Shown here: piece after piece, positions 33,870 through 45,198 of the stretch
Layout: every line of letters begins with the position of its first letter
How positions within the stretch are numbered: position 1 is the stretch's first letter
Assembly: GCF_024139115.2 (NCBI RefSeq)
Contig: NC_085139.1
Location: 251,010,067-251,074,066 of the forward strand
Length of the DNA: 64,000 bases
From: Armigeres subalbatus
Taxonomy: Eukaryota > Arthropoda > Insecta > Diptera > Culicidae
Direction of reading: 5' to 3'
Made by a program: the position numbers and the translations under genes
The notes under the pieces: generated by a model
Seen by the model: the letters and a program-made list of their open reading frames with translations, nothing else
What the model was told of the DNA's origin: nothing
Database searches by the model: none

Positions 33870-34560
33870 TCAATCCTCCTCCGGAAGTTCCTCCAGGAAC
33901 TCCTCCGGAAGTTCCTCCAAGAATTCCTCCGGAAGTTCCTTCAGGAACTCCTCCGGAAGTTCCTCCAGGAACTCCTCCGGAAGTTCCTCCAGGAACTCCT
34001 CCGGAAGATTCTCCAGGAATTCCTCCGGAAGTTCCTCCAGGAATTCCTCCGGAAGTTCCTCAAGGAATTATTCGGATAACTTCTCCTGGAATTCGTTCGG
34101 AAGTTCCTCCAGGAATTCCTCCGCAAGTTCCTGCAGGAATACATCCAGAAGTTCCTCCAGGAAATCCTCCGGAAGTTTCTCCAAGTTTTCCTTCGGAAGT
34201 TTCTCCAGGAATTCCTCCGGAAGTTCCTCCAGGAATTCCCCCGGAAGATCCTACATGAATTCCTCCGGAAGTTACTCCATGAATTCCATCGAAAGTTCCT
34301 AAAGGATTTCCTCCTAAGGTCCTCCAGATTTTTTTTGGAAGTTCCTTCAGGAACTCCTCTGGAAGTTTCTCCAGGAATTAGTTTGGAATTTCCTCCTGGA
34401 ATTTTTTGGGATGCTTCTCCAGGAATACCTTGGAAAGGTTCTCCAAGAATTCCTTCCGGAATTTCTACAAAAGACTTTTTAAAATTGTTCAGGAACTTTC
34501 TTCAAGAATTTCTTCGGAAGTTTCTCTATGAATTCATTCGGAAGTCCCTCAGCTAGTTCA
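33870..34560 (+). repeat. 24-bp minisatellite array, second copy
   Basis: Same unit as 12090-12940 (GGAACTCC/GGAATTCC-TCC-GGAAGTTCC-TCCA). It is regular from 33870 to 34260, then decays through 34560. A 135-codon plus frame with a PEVPPGTP period results from the repeat. A short TTTGATTTGGATTTCAA piece at 33856 recalls the TTGGAT family at its border. Confidence 0.85.
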
Positions 34561-34564
34561 GGTA

Positions 34565-35060
34565 ATTTTGAGCAGCCAATGTCATTGACTGCGGAATTTC
34601 GAAAATCAATAAGAAATACCAACTCATGCAATTCCAGTTCCCTCCATGATGCTTCACGAAAGACTTCTGGAATGGCACCGCATGTTTAAAAAATATGGCT
34701 AAATGAGATTTCATCCACCGTATTTGCCAAGCTTGTTTGCGTTTACCGATATTTCAACTTAGTACCGAAATAAGTAATTCCGAATTAAAACAATTGAATT
34801 TTTAAATTATGATATCAAAAACTTTAAGAAAAACAATTGATTTTCTAGGCTGCAACTCGTTTCCTGATTTAAAATCAAATTAAACTCAAAGGTAATAGTT
34901 CAAAAATCAAAAATCAACCGGTCCAAAATATAGCAGGTTCTTTTCAATAAGACCGATAAGATATTTATCTGTCAAACATAATTTTATTATGTGAGCAACG
35001 TTATTTGTAAAATATTCAATTGTCACTTTTAATTTGTGGGATAAGGACGGATAGGAAAGG
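34565..35060. other. AT-rich, no recognisable feature
   Basis: Long runs of A/T with AAAATCAAATTAAAC-like words; no gene, RNA or clear repeat. Confidence 0.3.
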
Positions 35061-35064
35061 AAAC

Positions 35065-35790
35065 TTAGGAAAGGAACACTTAAATGGCGCTGAGAGTACA
35101 GGCGGTGAAAGTCAAGGCAGTGGAGGATATGACTACGTCAGTTCAGCGGACGATAGAAGCCAATCATCCCCCACCTTGAGGGAAGTTAAGGATAGTATGG
35201 CCAACAACTAAAGACCAATAAAGCAGCTGGTAAGGATGGTATGGGAGCTGAACTCATTAAGATGGGGCCGGAAAAGCTGGCCACTAACCTGCACAAACTG
35301 ATTGTCAGAATCTGGGAAGCTGAATAGCTACCTAAGGAGTGGAAGGAAGGGGTCATATTCCCCATCTAAAAGAAAGGCGACAAGCTGGAGTGTGAGAACT
35401 TTCGAGCGATCACCATCACCATCCTTAACGCCGCCTACAAAGTGATATCCCAAATCATCTTCCGTCGTCTGTCACCAATAGCGAATGTGTTCGTGGAAAG
35501 TTATTAAGCCGGCTTCGTTGACTTAATTGGTCTCGACAATGGACCAGATCTGTTCTGCACAGTAAATCCTCTAAAAATGTCTTCAATACCAGATCACCAT
35601 CTGTTTATCAATTTCAAGACGGTATACGACAGTATATACCACGAAGAACTATGGAAAATTATGGACGAGAACCTCTTTCCCAGACTGATCAAAGCAACGG
35701 TGGATGGTGTGCAAAACTGTGTGAAGATTTCGGGTGAACACTTCAGTTCGTTCAAATCCAACACCAGGTGATGGAGTTTCGTGTCTGTTG
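35065..35790 (+). pseudogene. Reverse transcriptase fragment of an RTE-like LINE, heavily decayed
   Basis: Translating through frameshifts shows 'TNKAAGKDGMGAELIKMG' (35215-35270), 'LPKEWKEGVIFPI', 'GDKLECENFRAIT' (35375-35410), 'LNAAYKVISQII' (35425-35460), and a decayed 'AGF...STMDQI' with 'HLFINFKTVYDS' (35600). The order matches the RT fingers and palm of the two larger copies, but the sequence is clearly from a different, older family. It lacks the FADD region, with several stops (for example near 35325, 35370 and 35505). The start of similarity may be as early as 35040. Confidence 0.75.
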
Positions 35791-36042
35791 TTAAATACAC
35801 GGAGTGAAATAAACTTAGCACCACCATCTTTTTTTACCAATATTTTCTTAAATTATGAACAGATGATAGCTCAGAATGTAAGTAAATTCTGATTCGCAAC
35901 TTTTCAGTACATTTCATTCGTATTAAGGCGGACCATTTACATTTAAGCCGAAAAACTCATGAAAAAAGGTGCGAAATAAAAAATAGTTCCTCCTTAAGTT
36001 TTTTTTATCAATGTTTGGTAATATTTTAGCAAAAACCATAAT

Positions 36043-36444
36043 GCAACGTACACACTAGTCAAGCAGTTTGACGAACATTGACTCCGCCCCTAAGAAAACG
36101 CTTCGGTTGCTGCTTTGTTTGAACGTGTGTGAAGTTGTTCGAACAACCATTTGACAGTTGGCGGCTCGGTTGGAAAAAATTAAAACGGTTTGATTTTGGT
36201 TTGAGTTGTCGGGGGTGGAGTCAAGGTTCGCCGAACATGTTTGAGCATTTGTAGTGAAGTTGCACAAACCCCCATATATTTTTTTATGGTTGGTGCTCAA
36301 GTTGGCGCTTCGGTCGTTCGTGTGTGATATTGTTGGTTGAATAAATTGATTGTTCGTGTCACTGTTGGTAAAACTTGATGGATGTTTGAATAAACGAGAG
36401 GTGGAGTCAATGTTGGTCAAACTGCTTGACCGTGTGTACGTTCC
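36043..36444. mobile_element. MITE with ~40-bp terminal inverted repeats
   Basis: GCAACGTACACAC at 36043 and GTGTGTACGTTCC ending at 36444 open long inverted repeats. The left CAAGCAGTTTGACGAACATTGACTCC pairs with the right GGAGTCAATGTTGGTCAAACTGCTTG. The interior has repeated GTTTGA and GTTGGTT words. It lacks coding capacity. Flanking ATAAT/ATAAC is only an imperfect duplication, so the superfamily is open. Confidence 0.75.
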
Positions 36445-36449
36445 ATAAC

Positions 36450-37300
36450 GGCCTACAATTCAGGCTTGGGACCATTTGGAAACCCACCGAAGAAATTCTG
36501 CCGTATCATCTAAATTGATTCCATGTATCGGATAGATTCAACTGGGCTACCGCCCCGTGCCACTTCCCGGGATGATAACACCGATCATTCCGTTTGTGTT
36601 TCCATTCCATTAGCTTTCATCCAGCAACGACGGCGACGACGACAACAACAACCGGTTTATTGAAACGCGATCCTCTCTTTTTTGTAGGCTAATATGATAA
36701 TTTGCATTTTTGGTGTGTTTCGACACCTCTCGATCTTTAACCTATTTGAAGTAGTCGTAAAGTTATATGTCCCACAATAAATTCGATTCCCTTCAGTTTT
36801 TTTAACCAACTTCCCAAAGCGCTTATTTTTCAATCGCCACTAAGTCCGTTATAAACAAAAATCTTCAAAGTAATTGCATCTACTTCAAGTTCACATTGAA
36901 CAGTTTAAACTTATTGGCATTTCTGAGCACTGCTGGCTGCGGCTTAACAAATTATAAAACAGAATGAAAAGACATCAAAAGTTGGAATGTAGTGACGGAC
37001 GAGATGAAATGATCATCAAAGGACGCTCCAAATTTTGAAATAAATAATTGACAAGTTGGTATGGCCTTTTAAAACCAAGAGACGTTTGAAGATTGCTCAT
37101 GTTGCGATAATTGCATGAGAGTTTGGATATTCTAATGGATTGAGTATAACATGATTAGAAGTTTGGTTTAATTAACGAATTAAAATATCTTTGTCTGGTT
37201 GTGATGAACGTCTAGAATAAATAACATGGTTGATAGATAGATTATGCTGACGAGTTGGATTAAGCCTGTTGCCTGAAAGTTGGGTAATGAACAATAGAAA
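36450..37300. other. Unassigned, probably low-copy DNA
   Basis: Includes a GACGGCGACGACGACAACAACAAC triplet run near 36626-36650. Otherwise no gene or repeat recognised. Confidence 0.3.
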
Positions 37301-37301
37301 T

Positions 37302-37530
37302 TTCACTTGTCATAAGACGAGTTTGTACAATCCCATTGAAATTCCACCACTTAATTGTATCTTGACAGATACGTATTTCGACCTCACCAGTAAGGCCGTC
37401 TTCAGTGTCTTGTACTTGACTCGACGCTGAAGACGGCCTTACTGTTGAGGTCGAAATACGTATCTGTCATGATACAATTAAGTGGTGGAATTTCAATGGG
37501 ATTGTACAAACTCGTCTTATGACAAGTGAA
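37302..37530. repeat. Near-perfect hairpin, 104-bp arms and 21-bp loop
   Basis: Left arm 37302-37405 and right arm 37427-37530 match at 102 of 104 positions; the loop is 37406-37426. Landmarks are TTCACTTGTCATAAGACG, TACGTATTTCGACCTC and AAGGCCGTCTTCAG, each mirrored. The words 'TACGTATTTCGACCTC' and 'GGCCGTCTTCAG' are, as I recall, widespread in mosquito repeats. High arm identity implies a recent event or ongoing correction. No target duplication was found. Confidence 0.95.
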
Positions 37531-37559
37531 GACATTCCACTAAAAGCTCAATGATTTTC

Positions 37560-37788
37560 TTAAGGTCACTCCTGACGGAATCCAAGATTAAAAGTGCTCG
37601 CGTTTTCGGGGGCACAACACTCGATACGGAAGCAACGCACAACTGTCATTCTTATTATTTCACGCATGCTGCGACGCAGCAAAGCTAAATCAACAAAAAT
37701 GACAGTTGTGCGCCGCCTCTGAATCGAGTGGTGTGCCCCCGAAAACGCGAGCACTTTTAATCTTGGATTCCGTCAGGAGTGACCTTAA
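37560..37788. mobile_element. TTAA-flanked foldback MITE, family A copy 2
   Basis: TTAAGGTCACTCCTGACGG at 37560 mirrors CCGTCAGGAGTGACCTTAA ending at 37788. The internal blocks (CGCGTTTTCGGGGGCACA, ACGCATGCTGCGACGCAGC, TGACAGTTGTGCG) match copies 1 and 3. It lies 29 bp from the hairpin at 37302-37530. The 62-codon frame inside is a repeat product. Confidence 0.9.
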
Positions 37789-37789
37789 T

Positions 37790-40510
37790 AGAAATTTGTA
37801 TAGCCTGAATATAAATCTACCAAATTGAGCGACAAATGTCAGTCAGGCCGACCATCTGATACTTCGGAGAATGCTTAGTAGACTCCTTGGTTGAACATTA
37901 ATGAATTTATTTTAAAGATTTTTTTCCTTTGCAGTAAAGCATTTATTTGGCTACCAATTGATTTTTTCCAACTCTGCTCCGGAACAAGTAACCAACCATG
38001 CGAACGTCCCCTCTAGCTTGCGTGTGGAAGACCCGCGAAGGGAATGCAAACATCCCACCCAGCCGCCAACTAACCAATCGGACCCATTTCACAGCTGGAT
38101 TTGCCGCCGTCTTAGTAGGCACCGAAGTTTTCCTGGACGACGCCTCGGTCTCGGACGAGTTCGAATTTTGGACGGTCATCGCCGGCCGCACCACGCCGCG
38201 CCGGAGAGAATCGAACAAGTGAACAGAAATTAGCTCCACGCTTGTCTGTGTCAGTATATTTATCGTCTTTGATCTGGCCACAGCAGGCAGGGCCGGCTGC
38301 TGCTGCTGCTGATGGTGGCAGACGCGTGTTGGTCAATTGTCGTCGAACGGAGCTGGCGACGTTGAAAGTGATTGTGCTGCGATGACGAAGCGGGATAAAA
38401 GTGTTAAATCCAATTACACTTCACATGTCGGAACCCGAGCGGAGATGGATAACCGATCAAGAGTAGCAATTTTTTATGATTATTCTGGAACGCAATGTCC
38501 AACCCGATTTATTCTGTACACCAAAGTAACTGAAAAGTGTGTCACTGAGTACATTTTATTCAACCTAATTCTGATAAATTGTGGTATTTGCATCAAATCG
38601 GGAAGGCATTTTCTCGCAAACGGTTGGGTGCGGTCTACTCGGGAATGGACCTTGTCGGTCGGAGGAACGTGCAAGTTCTTCGTCGGGGACTTCATACCAA
38701 TGATGATGACGATGATGATGAGTGTTTAGGCGGTTTAGTTGGGTTAAAAGGCTGTTGAGGCTTGATACTTAACCCTAGGGTGAGTGACGCGTGCGTTTGT
38801 GATAATAGAGCGTTTCGAGTCGGTGGATTAGACGGCGGGATCCGTCTCGCATTGATAGATGGGACGCACACGGATGATTAATCGATTCGCTCGCGAGATC
38901 CCGGCGGTGTAGGAGGTGATGATGGCCCGAGGGCGTTAACCATGGGGTAGGATATGTGGCAGTGGTTTCTGGAGTGGTATTTTGGAAGGGAAAGTTTTAA
39001 GAGTTGCTAATGCTTAAATAATGTATGTTTTGTAGTCCTCATAAATTCGACTGATCATTCATTTTGGACCGATAGAATGTCATAAGATAGAAATGTGAAA
39101 TAAATTAAATATGAGTGGTTTTCTCCCTGTTCAACAGTATCATGTATATGACTGAATTCTAAGGAAAAATGTAAACCCTTTCTCCCTTTCTGTCACAGAT
39201 TTTTATCTACGCTTCTGAAGTTTTTGAATGAAACACTACTCAAAATATCGCCTTTTATACAGCAACAAGATTTATGGATGTTCTCTAGCATAACAAACGA
39301 AGGAAAAGGACCATTATCTTATCAAATTGTAACAGTCCTAATGTACTAGCAAAAAAGACAAAAGCTTTTGTAGTTATATCATCCGAGATACTTTCTCTGC
39401 ACTCATATTTCAGGTTATTGGGCCCTTGGTCTGCGGGGTGAAACATTCGTTTTTAGACTCCCGTTTTCCGCCATGATAGTGGTGAAGGAAAATATCATGA
39501 TGCCCTTGATAGCCCGAGCAACACACATATTGCACATCGATTACAGTAACTTATATATGACCGGATTCAGCTACAATATGGTTATTGCAACCAGATTAGC
39601 TCAATTTGTGCGGCTTGGGAGACTAAGGGTCGATTTATTTACCTACCTCCGGCTAGAGAGGATCACCTCAGGGTGTACGTTCTCCTCTATTCAGGAGAAT
39701 TGGCCTATACAAGTTTCATCAAGCACGTAAAAGGAAGAAATCATTGGACTCATATCTTCTCAACTACATGAGTATGGGTTCCATGGTCAAGACATACTTT
39801 TGGAAAATTGAGGATCGTTGAGTAACCCGAATAGACTGGACCAAGGTTCTTACATCATCTTGAGCTGGACATTGTCCAATATAGCCATTGCCTTGTTCTT
39901 GGACATGAGACTAAACATTTCCCCATGAAGCCTCGCCATGGAAAGTGTGCGAGTGCTTTTGAAAGGGCTGCGAGTCTTAGAATGGAAGAATAGACTCAAA
40001 TTGTGTGCCAGATATGATGCCAATCACGAGACCTGTAACCGTGGTATCCTTCACTAAAAGGTACCGCTTCATCCAAAACTGTCATCAAGCTTTTTGTTAC
40101 CCGTCGTAGTCTGTTTGGTAACGTTTTGCGGCATCGCCATTTTGGTTTTATTCGTGTAAATTTCTCCATAGGAGCTTGAGTTCGTTTATAATCTTGATCC
40201 TCAGTACGGAAAACCGATGAAAGTTTAAGTTACAGGATGCTAAAACGTCAGTGTTCGGAATGTGAGTCATGTTCGTGATTTGTGTCAAAACGGTACATCT
40301 AGTATTTTTCAAAAAAAAGGAGACGACGATGTTTTTGAAAAAATAATTTTAAATTGAAATTTTTATTTAAACTTGAAAAAAAAAAATTTAAAAACGAAAA
40401 CTGAAAAATAGATCCATTAATGTTTTGACTTCTTTACTCGATGTGTCCTCTAAATCGATGCAAATCGTGGCTACTGTGATGAATATTGGATATTTATGAA
40501 AACTCCTCCG
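37790..40510. other. Unassigned DNA with a GC-richer island (37950-38960)
   Basis: The island has higher GC than its surroundings, CpG-containing words, and several frames on both strands. The longest are 112 codons minus (37943-38281) and 130 codons plus (38337-38729); I recognise none and they overlap each other. A (GATGAT)n run lies at 38700-38720 and (CTG)n at 38297-38312. The 15-mer AGAATCGAACAAGTG near 38208 repeats at about 19497. From 39000 the DNA is AT-rich; a block at 39430-39740 has an 85-codon frame without homology known to me. Confidence 0.35.
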
Positions 40511-40514
40511 GTAA

Positions 40515-40772
40515 ACAACCTTTTTTTCCTCACGGTATCCAAATTCAAAATTACTCGCGTTTTCAAGGGCACACCACTCGATATGGAAATAACGCACAAC
40601 TGTCATTTTCATTATTTCACGCATGCTGCGACGCAGCAAAGCTGATATAATAAAAATGACAGTTGTGCGTTGCTTCCTGTGCAGGAGTTCATCAAATTCA
40701 CTCACCCGATGGATTTTTACATTTGAGCGGGTCCTGCACTTTGAATTCGGATTCCGCGAGGAGTGTCCTTAA
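40515..40772. mobile_element. Foldback MITE family A, degraded copy with an insert
   Basis: CTCACGGTATCCAAATTCAAAATTACTCGCGTTTTC through ACGCATGCTGCGACGCAGC matches the left and centre of the family. The right arm is disrupted at about 40677-40735 by unrelated sequence before TTCGGATTCCGCGAGGAGTG and TTAA (40769-40772). The left TTAA is lost. Confidence 0.75.
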
Positions 40773-40774
40773 AC

Positions 40775-42245
40775 TAGTTAAAAAACTTAATCTCTCCAAC
40801 TTGATTATCTAAATATTTAAATTCACTTGTTATTTTTTTCTTAGAAAATTTTGATAATTTTCAGTGTTTTAAGCCAATTTTTTGAATTAGGCTTTCAATG
40901 TTTTCACGCAAGGTTTGACTTTTGATGTGGGGTTTTATATTTGAATATTTAGAAACTTTCTACAAACAGTTCATTTAATTTTGAACTTTTTTCAATTTTG
41001 GATCATTTGATTTTTTTGATAAAATTATTTAACAGTATCTTGAATGAATTTAATCGAATATATTTTCAAGTTTTTCTCAGAAACGTCGTTAAAGAAGATT
41101 AGGCTGAAGTTTCTGGCGATTTTCTCCAATGTTTGTCAAATTTTATTGTTTTTTTTTTCATTTTTATGTAACGAAATATTTTAATACGAGATGAAATTTT
41201 CTAAACTTTTAGACATTGATTTTATTAAATCTATTCACTGATATTTTTTTAAATGATTTCATAGAAGTTTTGAAAATTTTGAAAATAATAATTGAAATAA
41301 TTTATTATAATTTATATTGACTGATATGCAATCATAGGGATTTTACTTAAACTGAAACAAAATTTTAAAAATTTAAAAATTAAATAAATGAAATTTAACA
41401 AATTTCCAGAAAAGTCATATATTTTTGAAAAAAAAAAAATGAAATGCGTTTTGAGTTTTTGAAATATGTATACCTTGAATAAAAATTTATGCAATTTGGA
41501 TTTGGGAATTTTGGACGTTATTTTCAAATTATTTAACAAAAAAGATTTGATGACAATTTCGGCTACGGTTTCTTCTAAATCTTTTTCCCATCAACGTTGT
41601 TAGCTCGAAGGTGACTTTCTTTAATGTTTGTCAACATGTTAGGATTTTTTTTTCCAACGACGAAATACTAAACTTTTAGGCACCGATTATAAAAGAAACA
41701 AGTTCTAAGATATTTTTACAATGATTTTTATAGAGTTTCTGAAAATTTTAGACGCAATTTTTGAAACATTTGAAAATATTGAACGAACTTTTTTCAATGA
41801 AATTTTAGTATTACTTTGGCATTTTGGATTAAGATTTTTTGACGACTTTCGGCATTTTTGATTACCAATGACCTTGCCAATAACATTTTTTCCATCCCCG
41901 ACGAAATTTAAAATAGGGTTTAATGATTTTTTGATTTTGATTTTTGAAATTGAATTTGAATAAAAATAAATCTTTTTTTTTTCCTTTTTTTTCCTTTTTT
42001 TATTTTTTTTCAAAATTTGATTCTTTTTATTTGTGGAACAAAATGCTGACAATATGGATTTTTTTTTAATTTAAAGAAATTTAATTATATTGAATTAATA
42101 ATAATAATGTTTCTTCTCGTTTTGAAAATTTCAAATAAAGAGTGAAAATTAGGACTACTGTTTTTCCTAAATCCAACAAGACTTATAAAAGTTCTTGCAA
42201 TGACATGTTTCAATTATAACTTTTGATTATTTTTTTTGCTCTTTT
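40775..42245. other. Very AT-rich degenerate DNA
   Basis: Dominated by TTTTGAAA, AAATTTT and TTTGATT words, with suggestive repetition (for example CTTTAATGTTTGTCAA near 41621 and CTCCAATGTTTGTCAA near 41125). The 115-codon minus frame at 41705-42052 is lysine- and isoleucine-rich, low-complexity. I do not support any gene. Confidence 0.35.
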
Positions 42246-42248
42246 TGG

Positions 42249-42566
42249 CGACTTGGTCTGCGGTAGTCCTGTGAGAAAAGGTGTAGGTTTGCCAATCCGG
42301 AGATGGCAAATTCGATTCACGGTCCGGTCTAGAATGTTTCCGGGTTGGAAACTTTATCGACATCCTGGGCATGGTGTACCCTTGCCACACGATATACTTA
42401 CTCATGCAATAGCTGGCATAGAAAAGCGTCCAATTAACAACAGAGGAAATGTTAATAGAATAGAACTTAAAAGGTAGGCCAAATGTAGCACCATACAAGA
42501 AGAAGAAGAAGAAGAAGAAGAAGAAGAAGAAGAAGAAGAAGAAGAAGAAGAAGAAGAAGAAGAAGG
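42249..42566 (+). mobile_element. tRNA-derived SINE with (AAG)n tail (Feilai-like), best copy
   Basis: Head GGTCTGCGGTAGTCCTGTGAG, then GCCAATCCGGAGATGGC with a B-box-like AATTCGATTCACGG at about 42308-42321. The body contains GGAAACTTTATCGACATCC, GGGCATGGTGTACCC and ACTCATGCAATAGCTGGCAT. It ends in about 22 AAG triplets (42498-42566), an unusually long tail. It is the best reference in the window for the copies at 6935 and 18750. Confidence 0.75.
42498..42566 (+). repeat. (AAG)n microsatellite, SINE tail
   Basis: About 22 near-perfect triplets forming the 3' end of the SINE. Likely length-variable. Confidence 0.95.
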
Positions 42567-44220
42567 AGATTGTCGACTATTTTTATGCAGTTCTACAAAA
42601 AAAAAACAACAACAGTAATTTTACTTTTAGAAATTTTCAAAAAAATTCCGCTATTTTTTGTATCCCTTATTTTTTTTTCAAAAAATACAGGTACAACGTT
42701 TGTGGAATACAGCCTTTCAAAAATTTCGTTTTTAAACATTGCAATGATTTCTTAAAATTCTCATTGGTATCCAAAAATTATTTCGACCAAATTAAAATGT
42801 GTTTTGGTTTAATTTCATTTTAATAAAAATAATATTTTTCATTAATATGACAATTTTTGAAAAAAGCGATTTTGACATGGATTTTCGACTTATTTTTTGA
42901 TATATTTCATATTATTTGTAAGCATTTTGTTCTGAATTTTGTAACCTCTTTGATGTTGTTTGTCTTCACCGGAATTATTAGAAACATTCGATGACCTTCA
43001 AAAATTTCAATCTATTAATTTTTTATTAGTTTCAGAAAACTTTGACTATTTTGAAATTTCATAGATTTTTTTTTTCGACTTTTATTTTATTCTCTGACGT
43101 AAATTTTGATACTTCTGGGTTACAAATAAAAATTATGAAAATCAGACGAAAGTACTTTTCTGCTTTCCGATGATTTTTTGGGTTTAAAAATTCAAAGTTT
43201 TGGGTGCTTAAAAAAGTCATTGGTTTTTGTCAAAGGTTTAGATTTGTACAAGGTTTTGAATTTGTTTCTGACGATGTTTTGAAATAGGATAAAAAGCTTA
43301 GACAATTTGTTTTGTAATTTCAGAAGATTTTTTGTGGCTAATTTGCTTATGAAATAATCGACGTTTTTGTGTAATTCCCAAATAAATGTTTCATATATTT
43401 TGTTCAATTTGTTTGACGGAATTTGGAATTTGGAATTTTAGAAGTTTTTCGGCAATTCCTGATCATAATATTTAGTTTACAGTTCGCCTTTGAGTTATAA
43501 AACGAAACTTTTCCGTACCAACGAAATGGTTGCTTTAATGAACATTACGCAACTCAAATGGGTTGCATAATATTCATTAAAACACTCATTTGGGTGCTAT
43601 AATGAAAAACCAGCATCAGAACAGTAGTTACATGACTATATTTTACTAAATTAGCTTGAGTAAGTGCTCAAATAGTGTATTCTTTGCGTCGCGTATAGAT
43701 TAAATAGACATGACATCAAAAATTTCCAAAGACAATTTCATCTATCGCTTAACGGCTTGTCGAAATATGAATGTGGCACTATGACATGGAATCTGATTGT
43801 TCTCTGCATCAACGTAATTTATTGGCAAAAATGATCACGTGAAATAATTAGACTGTAGAATTTTGGTACAGATTTATCACATTAAAGCCCATTTTTTGTC
43901 ATTGCAAAAAATAGCGTGTGCAACTCGTTGCACAAACTGCTATTTATTAATTTTTCAATGAATGAAGTTTGACAATCTTTCGATGATTATGGAAGTTGAC
44001 ACAATTTTTTTTCTTTCTCGTACGGATAGGTGTACCCAACAACTGAATGTTTACTTCAAAACTGAACTTATGATGGAAGGCCCCCAATAAACCAATAAAT
44101 GCATAATAGGTGGAATAATTAGGGTTTTCAAAGTTATAATTAAACAACTTGACGAAATGTTTCGAGTTTGAATGTTCTTTTAAATTGCGCGTACATTATT
44201 TTTTGAAAATTTTTGAAACC
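42567..44220. other. AT-rich DNA without recognisable gene
   Basis: Low-complexity to about 43450, then ordinary AT-rich sequence. A ~60-bp section at 43520-43610 repeats GCAACTCAAATGGGTTGC and ACTCATTTGGGTGC words. Confidence 0.3.
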
Positions 44221-44224
44221 AAGT

Positions 44225-44520
44225 TTAAAATTTTTGAGGTCTGACTGAGGTGATGTCTGTATGTGTGTATGTATATGCGTGAATGTGTGTACGTATGTGT
44301 GGGTGTATATGTGTATATGTGTATAAATTTACATGCAACAGGTGCCATTCGACGGTGAATCCTGTTCCATTGTTTGCTATTGAAAATTGGCCAGATCGGA
44401 ATATGAGATCAGAAGTTATGGCCAAAACACTTTTTCTATGCGCAAAACACGCTAAAAACACTCTTTCATATTTTTAATATTTTGTTACACCGCTGGGTGG
44501 ATTAATCAGGGTTTTTATAT
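44225..44520 (+). repeat. Dispersed repeat (same family as 11046-11560) with a TG-rich microsatellite
   Basis: 44357-44428 matches 11271-11341 (AATCCTGTTCCATTGTTTG, AGATCGGAATATGAGATC, AGAAGTTATGGCCAAAA). The stretch 44254-44325 is a GTATGTGTGTATGTATATG-type microsatellite. The GCTGGGTGGATTAATCAGGG phrase at about 44492 also has a relative at 11540-11565. Confidence 0.7.
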
Positions 44521-44524
44521 TATG

Positions 44525-45194
44525 TCCGATAATATTTTTGAAATATAAGAATCTGGATCTAAGGTAAAGTTTTCAATATCTTTTAATATCTTCTTTTTTA
44601 AATGTTTTTTTTGTCTGTTTTATAAAAAAAATACTAGCTGACACGGAGAACTTTGTCTCGCCAAAAAATGTTCAATTGTCACATACATTTTTTACGAACA
44701 CAATTTATCTAGAAAACAAATCGATTCTTTGGTCAAATCGGATAACATTTTCCTACTAATTAGGTAAACAAATTAAAATTAGCACATATCGATCTTTCAA
44801 TTATTGAATGTTTAAGATTTGAAATTCCGATACAAAATGGATAGTAATTTTCATTTTTTTTTTCAGTTTCATAGTAAACGAAAGAATAGAACGAACATGA
44901 ATTAGCAAAAATTAGGCTGTCTATTCTTGAGTAATGCACGGTCATGCAAATGTAAACTTTGTTTTATACATATGTAAGATGATTCCGTCGAATATTTTAG
45001 AATTTATTTACAATTACTCTTCAAATGATATGTTTGATAAAATTTCTACGAAAAACCTACGACCAATTTGAAGTTTTCTTCCCAAGCACCTTATTGTTCA
45101 TACAAGTCTTATAATTATTGTCGAGTGCCTGCCTTCTTGGCGGATTTTCAAATGATTTGTGCTTTCGTTATAATTCGTACGTACGAGATGCGAG
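44525..45194. other. AT-rich, no recognisable feature
   Basis: No gene or structured repeat. It forms the left flank of the nested MITEs. Confidence 0.3.
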
Positions 45195-45198
45195 ATGT

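Noticed and set aside
37943..38729. Host exon(s) in the GC-richer island
   Set aside because: Several overlapping frames on both strands, no recognisable domain and no convincing splice arrangement.
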